Shown piece after piece: positions 37,901-45,838 of a stretch of DNA of 64,000 nt; the stretch's first letter is position 1, and each line of letters begins with the position of its first letter. The translations under genes were made by a program, and so were the position numbers. The notes under the pieces were generated by a model. That model was not told the origin of the DNA, ran no database searches, and was given only the letters and a program-made list of their open reading frames with translations. This DNA is from a bacterium (GTDB taxonomy: Bacteria; Bacillota; Bacilli; Lactobacillales; Streptococcaceae), in the NCBI GenBank assembly GCA_905221545.1, contig CAJNDO010000011.1:4275-68274 (forward strand). Reading direction: 5' to 3'.

Positions 37901-38648
37901 GCAATTGCTTTTGGAATTTAGATGCTGAGAAGTCGATATTTTTCAACTCTGTCTCAAAAGTTGTGTGACGGCAGTGGTCAGACCAGTAAGTGTCCAAAAC
38001 CTTGAGTTCTGTTTCCGTCGGCACGCGCCCGATTGACTTGAAATAGTCTTGGATAAAGAGCAAATCATCCACTTCCATAGCCATCCCTTGCTCAGCCTTG
38101 TAGCGGGCAAAGTCTTCTGCCCTATAGCTTTCAAAGAAAGTCAATTTGGGAATGGTCTTGTCTGACTCTGAAAATTCCTGCTTGGCAATCCCAGTCGTGA
38201 TGTCCTTGAAACGAGAATCAACTGGATTGAGCAAGTAGTTCTTGACCGCTTCTAACTCAGTCGCATCAATATCTTTATTAACCAAGTAAAGTTGCGCTGT
38301 ATTAACCGTCACGTCACTCGAGCTTCCCAACAAAAGTAAGGCTTCCTGTGAAGAAGCTGCACGCTGGTCAAACTGCCCTGGCAGGCTTTCAATGGCAAAG
38401 AAAGCATAGTTGGCAAGATCTGCTTGCACAGCTGCTTCATCTAAGACATGGTCTGTCACCTGCTCAGAGAAGATGTGTTTCTCTGCGGGTGCAAACAAGT
38501 CCTCTGCCAAATCAAAGACATCATAAACTTGCACAATGCGAATACTTTTCAAAGTTGATAATCCCAAGTTATGCTGGAGCTCTCTCACCAAACTCTCTGA
38601 CTTGACCTGAAAATCAGACTTTTTCTCAACAAAAATACGTTTATCCAT
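34923..38648 (-). CDS. purL: Phosphoribosylformylglycinamidine synthase, large single-chain form
   Basis: 1241 residues, the fused form with an N-terminal PurS-like part, the two synthetase halves (THNHPTEIEPFGGAATCIGG, GGKTGRDGVGGATGS, LGLPSIGGKDSMSGT) and a C-terminal class I glutaminase (IGICNGFQALVKSGLLPYG with nucleophile Cys, SHGEGKF). It converts FGAR to FGAM. Start at the second of two adjacent Met codons by family length. Between purC and purF. Confidence 0.97.
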   Translation of the reverse strand: MDKRIFVEKKSDFQVKSESLVRELQHNLGLSTLKSIRIVQVYDVFDLAEDLFAPAEKHIFSEQVTDHVLDEAAVQADLANYAFFAIESLPGQFDQRAASSQEALLLLGSSSDVTVNTAQLYLVNKDIDATELEAVKNYLLNPVDSRFKDITTGIAKQEFSESDKTIPKLTFFESYRAEDFARYKAEQGMAMEVDDLLFIQDYFKSIGRVPTETELKVLDTYWSDHCRHTTFETELKNIDFSASKFQKQLQATYDKYIAMRDELGRSEKPQTLMDMATIFGRYERANGRLDDMEVSDEINACSVEIEVDVDGVKEPWLLMFKNETHNHPTEIEPFGGAATCIGGAIRDPLSGRSYVYQAMRISGAGDITAPISETRAGKLPQQVISKTAAHGYSSYGNQIGLATTYVREYFHPGFVAKRMELGAVVGAAPKGNVVREKPEAGDVIILLGGKTGRDGVGGATGSSKVQTVESVETAGAEVQKGNAIEERKIQRLFRNGDVTRLIKKSNDFGAGGVCVAIGELADGLEIDLNKVPLKYQGLNGTEIAISESQERMAVVVRPEDVDAFVAECNKENIDAVVVATVTEKTNLVMHWNGETIVDLERRFLDTNGVRVVVDAKVVDKDVKLPEERTTSADTLEADTLAVLSDLNHTSQKGLQTIFDCSVGRSTVNHPLGGRYQLTPTEASVQKLPVQHGVTHTASVMAQGFNPYVAEWSPYHGAAYAVIEATARLIAAGANWSKARFSYQEYFERMDKQAERFGQPVAALLGSIEAQIQLGLPSIGGKDSMSGTFEELTVPPTLVAFGVTTVDSRKVLSPEFKGAGENIYYIPGQALSAEIDFDLIKSNFAKFEAIQATYKVTSASAVKYGGVVESLALATFGNHIGAEVTLPELETALTAQLGGFVFTSPEEIAGVEKIGQTSTCFTLTVNGVKLDGQKLDSAFQGKLEEVYPTEFAQSKELAEVPAVASNTVITAKETIEKPVVYIPVFPGTNSEYDSAKAFEKEGAEVNLVPFVTLNEEAIVKSVETMVDNIGKANILFFAGGFSAADEPDGSAKFIVNILLNEKVRAAIDSFIARGGLIIGICNGFQALVKSGLLPYGNFEDARSTSPTLFYNDANQHVAKMVETRIANTNSPWLAGVEVGEIHAIPVSHGEGKFVVTAEEFAELRDNGQIFSQYVAFDGKPSMDSKYNPNGSVNAIEGITSKNGQIIGKMGHSERYEDGLFQNIPGNKDQHLFASAVRYFTGK

Positions 38649-38704
38649 CAATTCTTATTCCTTTATTTCAGTTCTTGCAATGTTCCCAAACGACCTTGAG
38701 GTTG

Positions 38705-39412
38705 TTATTTCAACCCCTGCAACTTTTCCCAGACAATCTCATAAACATCTGTTAATTCTCCGAGACCTCTACGGAAAACATCCTTATCCATGTGGTTGCC
38801 ATCCGCATCCCACAAACGGCAGTTATCTGGTGAAAATTCATCTGCCAAGATAATCTTGCCATCCTTGTCAAAACCGAACTCTAGCTTAAAGTCAATCAAT
38901 TTAAGCCCAATCTCAGCAAACCAAGCTTTCAAGAGCTCATTGATACGACGGGTTTCTTCCTTCAAGTAGGCAATCTGCTGGTCATCCGCAATCTGTAGGA
39001 ATTTCACATGCTCGTCATTGATAAAGGGATCATCCAAGTCATCATTTTTATAGTAAAATTCGACAATCGGAGTATCAAAGGCGATACCTTCATCCACACC
39101 AAAACGTTTTGAAAAAGAACCAGCAGTATAGTTGCGGAGCACGACTTCCAAAGGAATAATCTCAACCTTTTTATTGAGTTGTTCCGTGTCTGAAAGTTTC
39201 TCCACAAAGTGAGTAGCCACACCAGCCGCATTTAATTTCTCAAAAATAAAAGATGAAATCTGATTATTCAACACTCCCTTACCCGCAATCTGCTCCTTCT
39301 TGACTCCGTTAAAAGCAGTCGCCTGGTCCTTGTAAGTTGAAATAATAAGATTTTCATCCTCAGTTGTATAGATATCTTTAGCTTTTCCCGAATAGATCAA
39401 TTGTTTTGACAT
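38705..39412 (-). CDS. purC: SAICAR synthetase
   Basis: 235 residues. [17 protein letters not shown] start (ATP loop), [17 protein letters not shown] and [25 protein letters not shown] near the C-terminus. It joins aspartate to CAIR. First gene of the main purine operon; the longer ORF to 39502 would run through the promoter. Confidence 0.97.
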   Translation of the reverse strand: MSKQLIYSGKAKDIYTTEDENLIISTYKDQATAFNGVKKEQIAGKGVLNNQISSFIFEKLNAAGVATHFVEKLSDTEQLNKKVEIIPLEVVLRNYTAGSFSKRFGVDEGIAFDTPIVEFYYKNDDLDDPFINDEHVKFLQIADDQQIAYLKEETRRINELLKAWFAEIGLKLIDFKLEFGFDKDGKIILADEFSPDNCRLWDADGNHMDKDVFRRGLGELTDVYEIVWEKLQGLK

Positions 39413-39444
39413 TTTAAAGTTCGCCTTTCGTATTACTTGAGCAC

Positions 39445-39489
39445 ATTCTACCACAAAAAACCTAAAATTACAAGAATTCAACCGAATAA
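39445..39489 (-). promoter_or_regulatory. purC operon promoter and PurR-box candidate
   Basis: TTGTAA (39468-39473), 17 bp, TAGAAT (39445-39450) with an extended TG. Just upstream, plus-strand TCAACCGAATAAA (39477-39489) holds the CCGAA core of the PurR box. Confidence 0.6.
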
Positions 39490-39516
39490 ATAACACATTC
39501 ACTCTAAAAATCGTAA

Positions 39517-39553
39517 AGAAAAAACTGCAAGAAGTATCTTTCTCACAGTTTTA
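39517..39553 (-). terminator. Terminator of comAB
   Basis: AAAACTG...CAGTTTTTT hairpin with inner GAGAA/TTCTT pairing, 29 nt after comB. Confidence 0.75.
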
Positions 39554-39581
39554 AAATCATTTAACTCTAAAAATACGAACA

Positions 39582-40931
39582 TTACTCTTTATTCAAAAAT
39601 TGATCCAAATAATAACGTAGATAACTTTTCTTGCCTGTAATCATCTGCAGACGACCTTCCACCCCGTACCGAAGTTTTTCTGCCTGCTCAGCAGTCAGAT
39701 CGGTCTCCGCCTCGATTTTAAAGAAATTCCCTTTCTCAGTCTTAGTAGCTGTCGCATCAATACTTGTAATAGTAGAATCTAGGAAAAGTTGATTCTTGGC
39801 ATCATGAGTCGTAGTATAACGAACAGAGTCCCCAATCTTGATTCTAGCTACATCTTTTGAACTAAGATAGGCTGTAAGTTTGGCTTTCCCTTCTTTTTCC
39901 AAGGACGGATAGAGTTGGGCTAGTAAGGCACCTTCTGCTACCATCGTAGAATCACTAGTCTCAGGATTAAGATGAAGCACCCCATCCTCACTGGCCGTAA
40001 TTTTCCCCTTGTCTAGAAGACTTCCTTGAACCTTCTTACCTGATTCCACCTCCAAGATTTTCTGATCTAAAAGAGTCAATTCCTGACCAACCTTTGCCAA
40101 GTGTTGTGATTTAAGGGATTCCAATTGACTGCTTAAGCCTGACGCATAGGCTTGCTGGGTACCTGAACCTGCATACTGGACACGGTAAGTAGCAAGACTG
40201 GATTCTAACTGAGAAAGCTGCGCTTCAACCTGCGCAACAGCCTGGGCCTTAGCTTGCGGATTTTCCTCGCCCTGAGACTTATAGGACTGGTAGAGAGAGT
40301 AGGCTAGATTCTGACTGGCCAAGGAAGCACCTGTTTCAATAGCTGACTTAGCTGTCTGGTAATCGCGAATTTTAGCCTCTGTTTGGCTGATGAGGTTACC
40401 GATTTCAGCTTGGGTTTGGCTAGCTGCTGCATTCTGGGACGCGATGGTCTCATTTTGTTGCGATGTACTAGCCCTAAGACTACCTGCTTGGCTGATGTAG
40501 TCGCGAAAGGTGGCTTGGTAGCCAAACTTATCCTCCTCTGGAAAGTGATTCTCCCCTTCTTGCAGACTTTTTTGCAAATACTCCAATTGCTTTTTTTGAT
40601 CCTTGAGCATATCCAACTGACTAGCATAGGCCTCCGCTTGGACACCCTCTGCCCCTTCCTGATATTGAAGCAGAAGATCCCCTTTCTTAACCAGCTTATT
40701 TTCTTCCAAATGATTGACAAGAATGCGATTGTTGCTAGTTGACTGGATATTGGCAAGGATACGACTAGGCTCCACAGTAGCTCTAGTTGACAAACTCATC
40801 TCCTTCTCTGCCAAAGTTGCAAAGCCAAGCAAAAATACGAGCAGAAGGGACATGGGTACAATCACCCGACTGGAAAAATTATGATATCGACGATTATAAA
40901 ACTCCGCACTTTCTAAAAATTCTGGTTTCAT
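39582..40931 (-). CDS. comB: Competence peptide export accessory protein ComB
   Basis: 449 residues, membrane-fusion-type accessory protein. One N-terminal membrane helix (about 22-43, [19 protein letters not shown]), a long Gln/Ser/Ala-rich coiled-coil region (about 80-300) and a C-terminal beta-rich lipoyl/barrel part. It works with ComA to export and mature the competence peptide CSP and other double-glycine peptides. Closely matches pneumococcal ComB; 12 bp after comA. Confidence 0.95.
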   Translation of the reverse strand: MKPEFLESAEFYNRRYHNFSSRVIVPMSLLLVFLLGFATLAEKEMSLSTRATVEPSRILANIQSTSNNRILVNHLEENKLVKKGDLLLQYQEGAEGVQAEAYASQLDMLKDQKKQLEYLQKSLQEGENHFPEEDKFGYQATFRDYISQAGSLRASTSQQNETIASQNAAASQTQAEIGNLISQTEAKIRDYQTAKSAIETGASLASQNLAYSLYQSYKSQGEENPQAKAQAVAQVEAQLSQLESSLATYRVQYAGSGTQQAYASGLSSQLESLKSQHLAKVGQELTLLDQKILEVESGKKVQGSLLDKGKITASEDGVLHLNPETSDSTMVAEGALLAQLYPSLEKEGKAKLTAYLSSKDVARIKIGDSVRYTTTHDAKNQLFLDSTITSIDATATKTEKGNFFKIEAETDLTAEQAEKLRYGVEGRLQMITGKKSYLRYYLDQFLNKE

Positions 40932-40943
40932 CCTCTCCTCTTT

Positions 40944-43097
40944 CTAGCTATTCACCAAATGGGCGTAAAAGCCACCCTGTGCAAGCAAATCAGCATGCTT
41001 TCCTTCTTCAACAATCTTGCCCTGATCCAAGACAACAACCTTCTCTGTACGCTCAGCAATGGTCAAACGGTGAGCAATGAAAATCAAGGTTTTATCTAAA
41101 GCCATGAGATTATCGACAATTCGCTTCTCTGTCAAAATATCCAAACTGCTGGTCGCCTCATCCAAAATCAAGACAGGTGCATCTGTCAAGAGAGCACGCG
41201 CCAAAGCGATTCGCTGACGTTGGCCACCTGAAATCCCTGCGCCATCTGAAGTCAATTCTGTCTGGTAATTCAGTGGCATACGCTCGATATCCTCTCGAAT
41301 CTCTGCCAACTCCACCGCCCGTAAGATGTCTTCCTGTGTCGTCCCCTCCTTGGCTCCCAAAAGAAGATTGTCCAAAATCGTCCCATTAAAGACATAAGGC
41401 TGTTGAGGTAGATAGTTGATATACTGGCGCAGGGCCTTTTTGTCAATCTGATTGAGATTGACACCACCCAGACTAATCTCTCCCTGACTTGGGTCGTAAA
41501 AATTAACCATCATCTTGGCCAAAGTCGTCTTACCTGACCCTGAAATCCCCACAAAAGCCACCTTAGAACCCTGTGGAATGGTAAAATTGATATCTGATAA
41601 GACGTCTCGACCATAGCCATACTTGTAATGAACCTGCTTGAAGGACATCTCTCCCTTCATCAAGCTCAAATCCTCAACCGTTTTCTTCTCCTCAAACTCC
41701 GAAGCTACCAGATACACTTCATTTAGACGGTTATTGGCAACCTGCGCTGTCTGAAGCTTAGTTTGCAGATTGATGATATTTTCCAAAGGATTGGTAAAGT
41801 AAACAAGCAAGGTATTATAGGTAATCAACTGTCCCAAACTCATCTTGCCATCCATGACCAGAATAGCCCCCATCCAGAGAATGCCGACATTGAGCAAGAG
41901 ATGGGCAACTTTTTTCAGAGCCTTTTGCTGACTCTCTGCCCGACTATAGGTAAAAGATTTTTTCAGATAATCCACAAATTCCTTGTCAATCTTTTGGTAA
42001 CGCTGACTTTCACTGGTCAATGACTTGATAGTCTCAATACCGTTGATATCCTCGATGATAGAAGAAGACAGAACCGCATTGGCTTCCATGGTATCCCGAT
42101 TCATCTTTTCAAACGGCTTCATAAAAACAAAGATAATCACTGTGTAAATAGGAAGTGCTAATAAAGTCATGAAAAAGAGATTAGTATTTTGTGAAAATAA
42201 AACAAGAGAAATAATAACAACCGTTGACACATCTAGGAAAATCGAAAGAATGGTCGAAGCCAGCGCATCGATGATACTGTTAGCATCCGTAAAACGAGAC
42301 ACGATTTCCCCTGTCCGTCGTGTCGCAAAAAAGGACATAGGCAGGTGAAAAACATGCTTGATATAGGATAAAATCACATCAATCGACAGGCGTTGCCCCA
42401 AAACAAGTAAGAGATACTCCTGAGCGTAAGACAGGACCTGCTGGAGAATATAGACGATAACCAGCCCAATAGAAATAATCCCCAGTGTCGAACGCATCTG
42501 ATCTGGCACATAGGTATCAATGATAGACTGCAGATAATAAGAACCCACAATATTAATCAAGGTGACCAAGAGTGTCGCCAAAACGATATTGGCAATCAAG
42601 CCACGCTGTTTCACTAATATAGGGATAAAAGAGAGAAGGCCGTTTTTTTGATCCTTATGAGGCTTGTAGTCTGGACTAGGTGCCATAAAAAGAGTCACTC
42701 CTGTCCATTCTTCCGCAAAACGCTCACGTGGCAGTTTTGTCAATTTCACCCCAGGATCTGGATCAGCAATATGAATGCTGTTCTTATCCTGCCCAGTCAC
42801 CACATAGTAGTGAAGCAATTTTCCTTCCTTAAGCACATGGGCAACAAAAGGAAAAGTCAAATCTGGCAAGTCAAAAAGCGTCATATCCGCCTTAATTGCT
42901 CTCGTATCAAAGCCAATCTCCTCTGCCACCTTGACCAAGCCCAAAGCCGTTGTCCCATCCATGGTCGTCTTGGCCAATTCTCGCAAGTGAGCCAAAGAAT
43001 AGTAGCTACCATAGTAGCCAAAGACCATAGCTAATGAAGCTACACCGCAGTCCATCTGATCCACTTGCGGACGATAGTGACGTTTCCCAAATTTCAT
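40944..43097 (-). CDS. comA: Peptide-cleaving ABC exporter ComA
   Basis: 717 residues. N-terminal C39 peptidase with Cys17 (QMDCGVASLAMVFGYYG) and catalytic His in LLHYYVVTG, which cuts after Gly-Gly leaders; six membrane helices (about 160-430); ATPase with GISGSGKTT, GISGGQRQR and VLILDEATSSLD. It exports CSP and, by known specificity overlap, bacteriocin peptides such as those encoded just upstream. Start at 43097 with GGAG 6 nt before it. A few residues differ from the pneumococcal protein as I recall it, so the strain may be a relative. Confidence 0.96.
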   Translation of the reverse strand: MKFGKRHYRPQVDQMDCGVASLAMVFGYYGSYYSLAHLRELAKTTMDGTTALGLVKVAEEIGFDTRAIKADMTLFDLPDLTFPFVAHVLKEGKLLHYYVVTGQDKNSIHIADPDPGVKLTKLPRERFAEEWTGVTLFMAPSPDYKPHKDQKNGLLSFIPILVKQRGLIANIVLATLLVTLINIVGSYYLQSIIDTYVPDQMRSTLGIISIGLVIVYILQQVLSYAQEYLLLVLGQRLSIDVILSYIKHVFHLPMSFFATRRTGEIVSRFTDANSIIDALASTILSIFLDVSTVVIISLVLFSQNTNLFFMTLLALPIYTVIIFVFMKPFEKMNRDTMEANAVLSSSIIEDINGIETIKSLTSESQRYQKIDKEFVDYLKKSFTYSRAESQQKALKKVAHLLLNVGILWMGAILVMDGKMSLGQLITYNTLLVYFTNPLENIINLQTKLQTAQVANNRLNEVYLVASEFEEKKTVEDLSLMKGEMSFKQVHYKYGYGRDVLSDINFTIPQGSKVAFVGISGSGKTTLAKMMVNFYDPSQGEISLGGVNLNQIDKKALRQYINYLPQQPYVFNGTILDNLLLGAKEGTTQEDILRAVELAEIREDIERMPLNYQTELTSDGAGISGGQRQRIALARALLTDAPVLILDEATSSLDILTEKRIVDNLMALDKTLIFIAHRLTIAERTEKVVVLDQGKIVEEGKHADLLAQGGFYAHLVNS

Positions 43098-43173
43098 ATT
43101 CATCTCCTTTTTCCTAAACTCATCTGATAATATCTATCTTACCCCAATTCCCAAACAAAAACCGGACTTCCTC

Positions 43174-43203
43174 CCCAAATGCGCCTATCCACCTCCCAAC
43201 TGC
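43174..43203 (-). promoter_or_regulatory. ComE-binding direct repeat before comAB
   Basis: GCAGTTGGG (43195-43203) and GCATTTGGG (43174-43182) separated by exactly 12 bp, the arrangement of ComE sites at early competence genes. Confidence 0.85.
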
Positions 43204-43213
43204 ACTTTTGGGA

Positions 43214-43246
43214 TAAAAAAATAGGCAGAACAAACACTCTACCTAA
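43214..43246 (-). terminator. Terminator between the 62-aa gene and comA
   Basis: AGGTAGA/TCTGCCT stem then seven T, 10 nt after the stop at 43256. Confidence 0.65.
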
Positions 43247-43255
43247 AATATATAT

Positions 43256-43444
43256 TTATTTCTTTTTCTTCCTAATTCTTTTGTCAATCATATATAAAAC
43301 GATAATCGAAAACACCGGTGGTACAATATAACTCTTTTCACTCATTGTCAGCTGAAATCCCAGAGTTGCTAGTATCTTAAAGATGAAAATATTCATAAAA
43401 AATAGAAAAATAAATACTAAAAAATATTTTAAAACCTTCTTCAT
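43256..43444 (-). CDS. Small membrane protein, possible bacteriocin immunity
   Basis: 62 residues with two hydrophobic helices (about 5-27 and 39-55) and a strongly basic tail (DKRIRKKKK). Small, two-helix, basic-ended proteins near bacteriocin genes are often immunity proteins; here that is inference from place and shape. It follows a terminator and a ComE-like half site, in an arrangement duplicated from the comA promoter. Confidence 0.5.
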   Translation of the reverse strand: MKKVLKYFLVFIFLFFMNIFIFKILATLGFQLTMSEKSYIVPPVFSIIVLYMIDKRIRKKKK

Positions 43445-43505
43445 TCCTTTTCTTCAACTTTCCTAATTTCTATACCTATTTTATCAAATTTTATCAAAAA
43501 ATACA

Positions 43506-43577
43506 TGTAAAACTCCAAATAAACAGCTCAACTACACTTTTTTGGCAAAAAATAGGCAGAACAAATGTCCTGCCTAC
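43506..43577 (-). promoter_or_regulatory. Duplicate of the terminator-ComE-box cassette
   Basis: 43545-43577 forms a terminator (AGGCAGGA...TCTGCCT, six T). It is followed by GTAGTTGAG (43527-43535), a good ComE half site, while the partner position 12 bp on (43506-43514) is degenerate. The segment aligns with 43195-43250 before comA. Confidence 0.5.
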
Positions 43578-43608
43578 TAAAAATATGGTATGAAAGGAAA
43601 TTGATTTT

Positions 43609-43773
43609 TTACTGACACCCTAGGCAAGCTTGGAACAAATAAATCATTGATAGTAACATTTGTGACATCCTATTTATTACTTCAATTTCTAATGTCCCTG
43701 CTATTTCTAAGCCACCTTTGGTATGATCTATTCCTAGTCAGAATAGATAACACCGTTCTAAATTACGATTCAT
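43609..43773 (-). pseudogene. Small ORF with strong RBS broken by in-frame stop
   Basis: AAAGGAGTAACT precedes the ATG at 43773. The frame reads 11 codons (MNRNLERCYLF), a TGA, then 42 open codons including a Gly-Gly (HTKGGLEIAG) to a stop at 43609. It could be a decayed peptide gene of the bacteriocin locus. No family is recognised. Confidence 0.3.
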
Positions 43774-43840
43774 AGTTACTCCTTTTTTGATTCGTTACCA
43801 CAAGACACCTATTCCCTATAGAGCGTCTACTGCTTTAAAT

Positions 43841-44056
43841 CTATCTATTCTTTTTTTCTTTACTTCTGTATAAAAGAATGAAGACCATCATAAATAATGC
43901 AATCGTGGGTATATTAAAATTATCAAACCAAGTAGGTAAAGATACTTTATTTATGTCAGCCACTAATCTGATGATTATATAAGACATTGAACTAAGTAAT
44001 ACCATGATTTCAGGCAAAACTTTCAATACTGATTTAACGAATTTTTTTAAAAACAT
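43841..44056 (-). CDS. Small membrane protein, possible immunity protein, 71 aa
   Basis: 71 residues (MFLKKFVKSVLKVLPEIMVL and on) with two hydrophobic helices (about 13-33 and 48-63) and a basic tail (YRSKEKKNR). GAGAGG lies before the start. It is 27 bp downstream of a broken peptide gene and in line with the bacteriocin operon. An immunity role is inferred from context only. Confidence 0.5.
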   Translation of the reverse strand: MFLKKFVKSVLKVLPEIMVLLSSMSYIIIRLVADINKVSLPTWFDNFNIPTIALFMMVFILLYRSKEKKNR

Positions 44057-44083
44057 AGAAATGCCTCTCTGACTACAATCAGA

Positions 44084-44215
44084 TTATGGTCTATTCGCAT
44101 AATACCCCAAAGCTGCTCCTCCAGTAGGAAGTAATAATCCTTCGATAACAATCAATAAACCTACTTCAACTTATTTACTTTGCTCTACGATTTCAAATTG
44201 ATTCAAATTTTGCAT
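44084..44215 (-). pseudogene. Bacteriocin-like peptide gene with in-frame stop
   Basis: GAGGGG precedes the ATG at 44215. The frame reads MQNLNQFEIVEQSK, a leader-like start, then TAA (44171-44173), then 28 open codons (VEVGLLIVIEGLLLPTGGAAL onward to ANRP). The leader style and Gly-rich hydrophobic rest suggest a double-glycine peptide gene inactivated by one stop. Confidence 0.45.
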
Positions 44216-44228
44216 GTTATACCCCTCT

Positions 44229-44327
44229 TTAAATAATACTAGCTAAGCCAATAGTGAGTCCCACTAATAAACCTACCATCCCTGAAGCTGATATAATAAT
44301 AGCCGCAAATTCGTTTGAAAAATTCAT
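44229..44327 (-). CDS. Hydrophobic mini-protein, 32 aa
   Basis: 32 residues (MNFSNEFAAIIISASGMVGL and on, ending LASII), a single hydrophobic helix with small-residue spacing (GMVGLLVGLTIG) and no double-glycine leader. It lies between the intact peptide gene at 44351 and the broken one at 44084, with only a weak GAAG before it. It could be a peptide of the locus or chance. Confidence 0.3.
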   Translation of the reverse strand: MNFSNEFAAIIISASGMVGLLVGLTIGLASII

Positions 44328-44350
44328 TGATTTCTTCACAGTGTTTTATC

Positions 44351-44530
44351 TTATCTGAAGTAACCCCATGCAGCTAGCCCTACAGCGGATAAACCACCGA
44401 CAACATACCCTGCAACCTTGATTCCTACTGGAACTGCTACTACCGCTGCAGGAAGTACTCCTCCATCAACTGTTGCTAGTTCTTTTTCTGTCATTACTGT
44501 AAACTGATGATCATTTACTAAAATATTCAT
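44351..44530 (-). CDS. Double-glycine bacteriocin precursor, 59 aa
   Basis: 59 residues. A 24-residue leader (MNILVNDHQFTVMTEKELAT then VDGG) has the usual hydrophobic spacing and ends in Gly-Gly, so a C39 exporter such as ComA could process it. The mature peptide is about 35 residues, Ala/Val/Gly-rich with GYVVGG and GLAAWGYFR, like one half of a two-peptide class IIb bacteriocin. AGGAGAACTT precedes the ATG. Its start overlaps the stop of the upstream 64-aa gene (ATGA). Confidence 0.75.
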   Translation of the reverse strand: MNILVNDHQFTVMTEKELATVDGGVLPAAVVAVPVGIKVAGYVVGGLSAVGLAAWGYFR

Positions 44531-44721
44531 TTTAAGTTCTCCTTGTTCTTATTCACTTTTGATTTAAATATTTCTTTTTTATTAATATAGTGTGTCAATG
44601 CTACTAACAAAATACAGCTCTCCAACGATACCTTTTCTAAATTAAATAGAGAATAAATTAATAATATGCTGTAAGCTGTTAAAGCAGATCCTACATATAT
44701 TTTTTTTAATATTCTATTCAT
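44527..44721 (-). CDS. Small membrane protein, possible immunity protein, 64 aa
   Basis: 64 residues with two hydrophobic helices (about 9-26, 31-46) and a Lys-rich tail (IFKSKVNKNKENLK). It is translationally coupled to the peptide gene at 44530 and lies 17 bp after the other peptide gene. That position is typical of an immunity gene, but there is no sequence proof. Confidence 0.5.
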   Translation of the reverse strand: MNRILKKIYVGSALTAYSILLIYSLFNLEKVSLESCILLVALTHYINKKEIFKSKVNKNKENLK

Positions 44722-44738
44722 AAAACTTACCCAAAGTT

Positions 44739-44927
44739 TTATTTTAGATTTTTTCCAACTTGATAAAGACCTGCTCCTAGTATAATAGCCCCTCCTGTTA
44801 CAGAAAAACCTTTAAACGCAGCTACTCCAAACGCAACTACTAGTGGTGCAATCCCCCCATCTACATTCACCAACTCTTCTTCTGTAAGAGCTACAAAGTT
44901 CTGTTCCATTTTGTCAAAATTTGTCAT
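44739..44927 (-). CDS. Double-glycine bacteriocin precursor, 62 aa
   Basis: 62 residues from the ATG at 44927 (GAGGAG 7 nt before). A 25-residue leader (MTNFDKMEQNFVALTEEELV then NVDGG) is followed by a 37-residue mature part, IAPLVVAFGVAAFKGFSVTG then GAIILGAGLYQVGKNLK: hydrophobic, Gly-rich, cationic at the end. It could pair with the 59-aa precursor as a two-peptide bacteriocin. It directly follows the short-peptide array. Confidence 0.75.
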   Translation of the reverse strand: MTNFDKMEQNFVALTEEELVNVDGGIAPLVVAFGVAAFKGFSVTGGAIILGAGLYQVGKNLK

Positions 44928-44960
44928 CTTTTTTCTCCTCAATTTGTATATGTTTAATGT

Positions 44961-45014
44961 TTATACTCTAAGCCACTTAAATAGCCGGATTGGATAAATA
45001 ACTGAAATAAGCAT
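44961..45014 (-). CDS. Array peptide 8, divergent: MLISVIYPIRLFKWLRV
   Basis: 17 residues, same unit spacing and a strong GGAAGGAG, but a different sequence with four basic residues and only the YP core kept. It directly precedes the 62-aa bacteriocin precursor gene, so it may have a separate role, for example as a leader peptide. Confidence 0.5.
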   Translation of the reverse strand: MLISVIYPIRLFKWLRV

Positions 45015-45088
45015 TTCTAATCTCCTTCCTTTTCTTTCTTACTTATTTATTCGAAAAAGAATTCGAAAATGTACAACTAAATTAAATT

Positions 45089-45139
45089 TTATTTGAAAAA
45101 TAATTTAGTAAACCATGGATAGAAAATTGGTAGATACAT
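45089..45139 (-). CDS. Array peptide 7: MYLPIFYPWFTKLFFK
   Basis: Consensus peptide. Last unit with the full spacer before the divergent final unit. Confidence 0.6.
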   Translation of the reverse strand: MYLPIFYPWFTKLFFK

Positions 45140-45213
45140 GAAGCAAACTCCTTTCTGTTTCCTCTTACTTATCTATTCGAAAAAAATTTCGAAAATGTAC
45201 AACTAAATTAAAT

Positions 45214-45264
45214 TTATTTGAAAAATAATTTAGTAAACCATGGATAGAAAATTGGTAGATACAT
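45214..45264 (-). CDS. Array peptide 6: MYLPIFYPWFTKLFFK
   Basis: Consensus peptide, ORF identical to units 2 and 7. Confidence 0.6.
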   Translation of the reverse strand: MYLPIFYPWFTKLFFK

Positions 45265-45338
45265 AAACCAAACTCCTTTCTTTTTTCCTCTCACTTATTT
45301 ATTCGAAAAACAATTCAAAAATGTACAACTAATTAAAT

Positions 45339-45389
45339 TTATTTGAAAAATAATTTAGTAAACCACGGATAAAAAATTGGTAGATACAT
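45339..45389 (-). CDS. Array peptide 5: MYLPIFYPWFTKLFFK
   Basis: Consensus peptide, with silent differences from unit 2 (TTT for F6, CCG for P8). Confidence 0.6.
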   Translation of the reverse strand: MYLPIFYPWFTKLFFK

Positions 45390-45463
45390 GAACTAGGCTC
45401 CTTTCTTTTCCTCTTACTTATCTATTAGAAAAAAATTTCGAAAATGTACAACTAAATTAAATT

Positions 45464-45514
45464 TTATTTGAAAAATAACTTAATGAACCACGGATACAAG
45501 ATTGGTAGATACAT
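45464..45514 (-). CDS. Array peptide 4: MYLPILYPWFIKLFFK
   Basis: Same protein as peptide 1, with silent differences (TTC/TTT for F10 and F15). Confidence 0.6.
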   Translation of the reverse strand: MYLPILYPWFIKLFFK

Positions 45515-45587
45515 GAAGCAAACTCCTTTCTGTTTCCTCTCACTTATTTATTCGAAAAACAATTCAAAAATGTACAACTAATTAAAT

Positions 45588-45638
45588 TTATTTAAAAAAT
45601 AACTCAGTTAACCATGGGTAGAACATTGATATAAACAT
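45588..45638 (-). CDS. Array peptide 3: MFISMFYPWLTELFFK
   Basis: Most changed of the seven long-form copies (Y2F, L3I, P4S, I5M, F10L, K12E), yet still open, with the YPW core and FFK end kept. Confidence 0.55.
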   Translation of the reverse strand: MFISMFYPWLTELFFK

Positions 45639-45711
45639 GAACTAGGCTCCTTTCCTTTTCTTCTTACTTATTTATTCGAAAAAGAATTCGAAAATGTACA
45701 ACTAATTAAAT

Positions 45712-45762
45712 TTATTTGAAAAATAATTTAGTAAACCATGGATAGAAAATTGGTAGATACAT
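45712..45762 (-). CDS. Array peptide 2: MYLPIFYPWFTKLFFK
   Basis: Second unit, RBS AAAGGAG. Gives the consensus sequence shared with units 5, 6 and 7. Confidence 0.6.
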   Translation of the reverse strand: MYLPIFYPWFTKLFFK

Positions 45763-45838
45763 AAACCAAACTCCTTTCTTTTGCCTCTTACCTATTTATT
45801 CGAAAAACATTTTCGAAAATAAACAACCAAATCAAATT

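Noticed and set aside
34923..38648. Frameshift or split of purL
   Set aside because: The frame is continuous for 1241 codons, with all three domains present.
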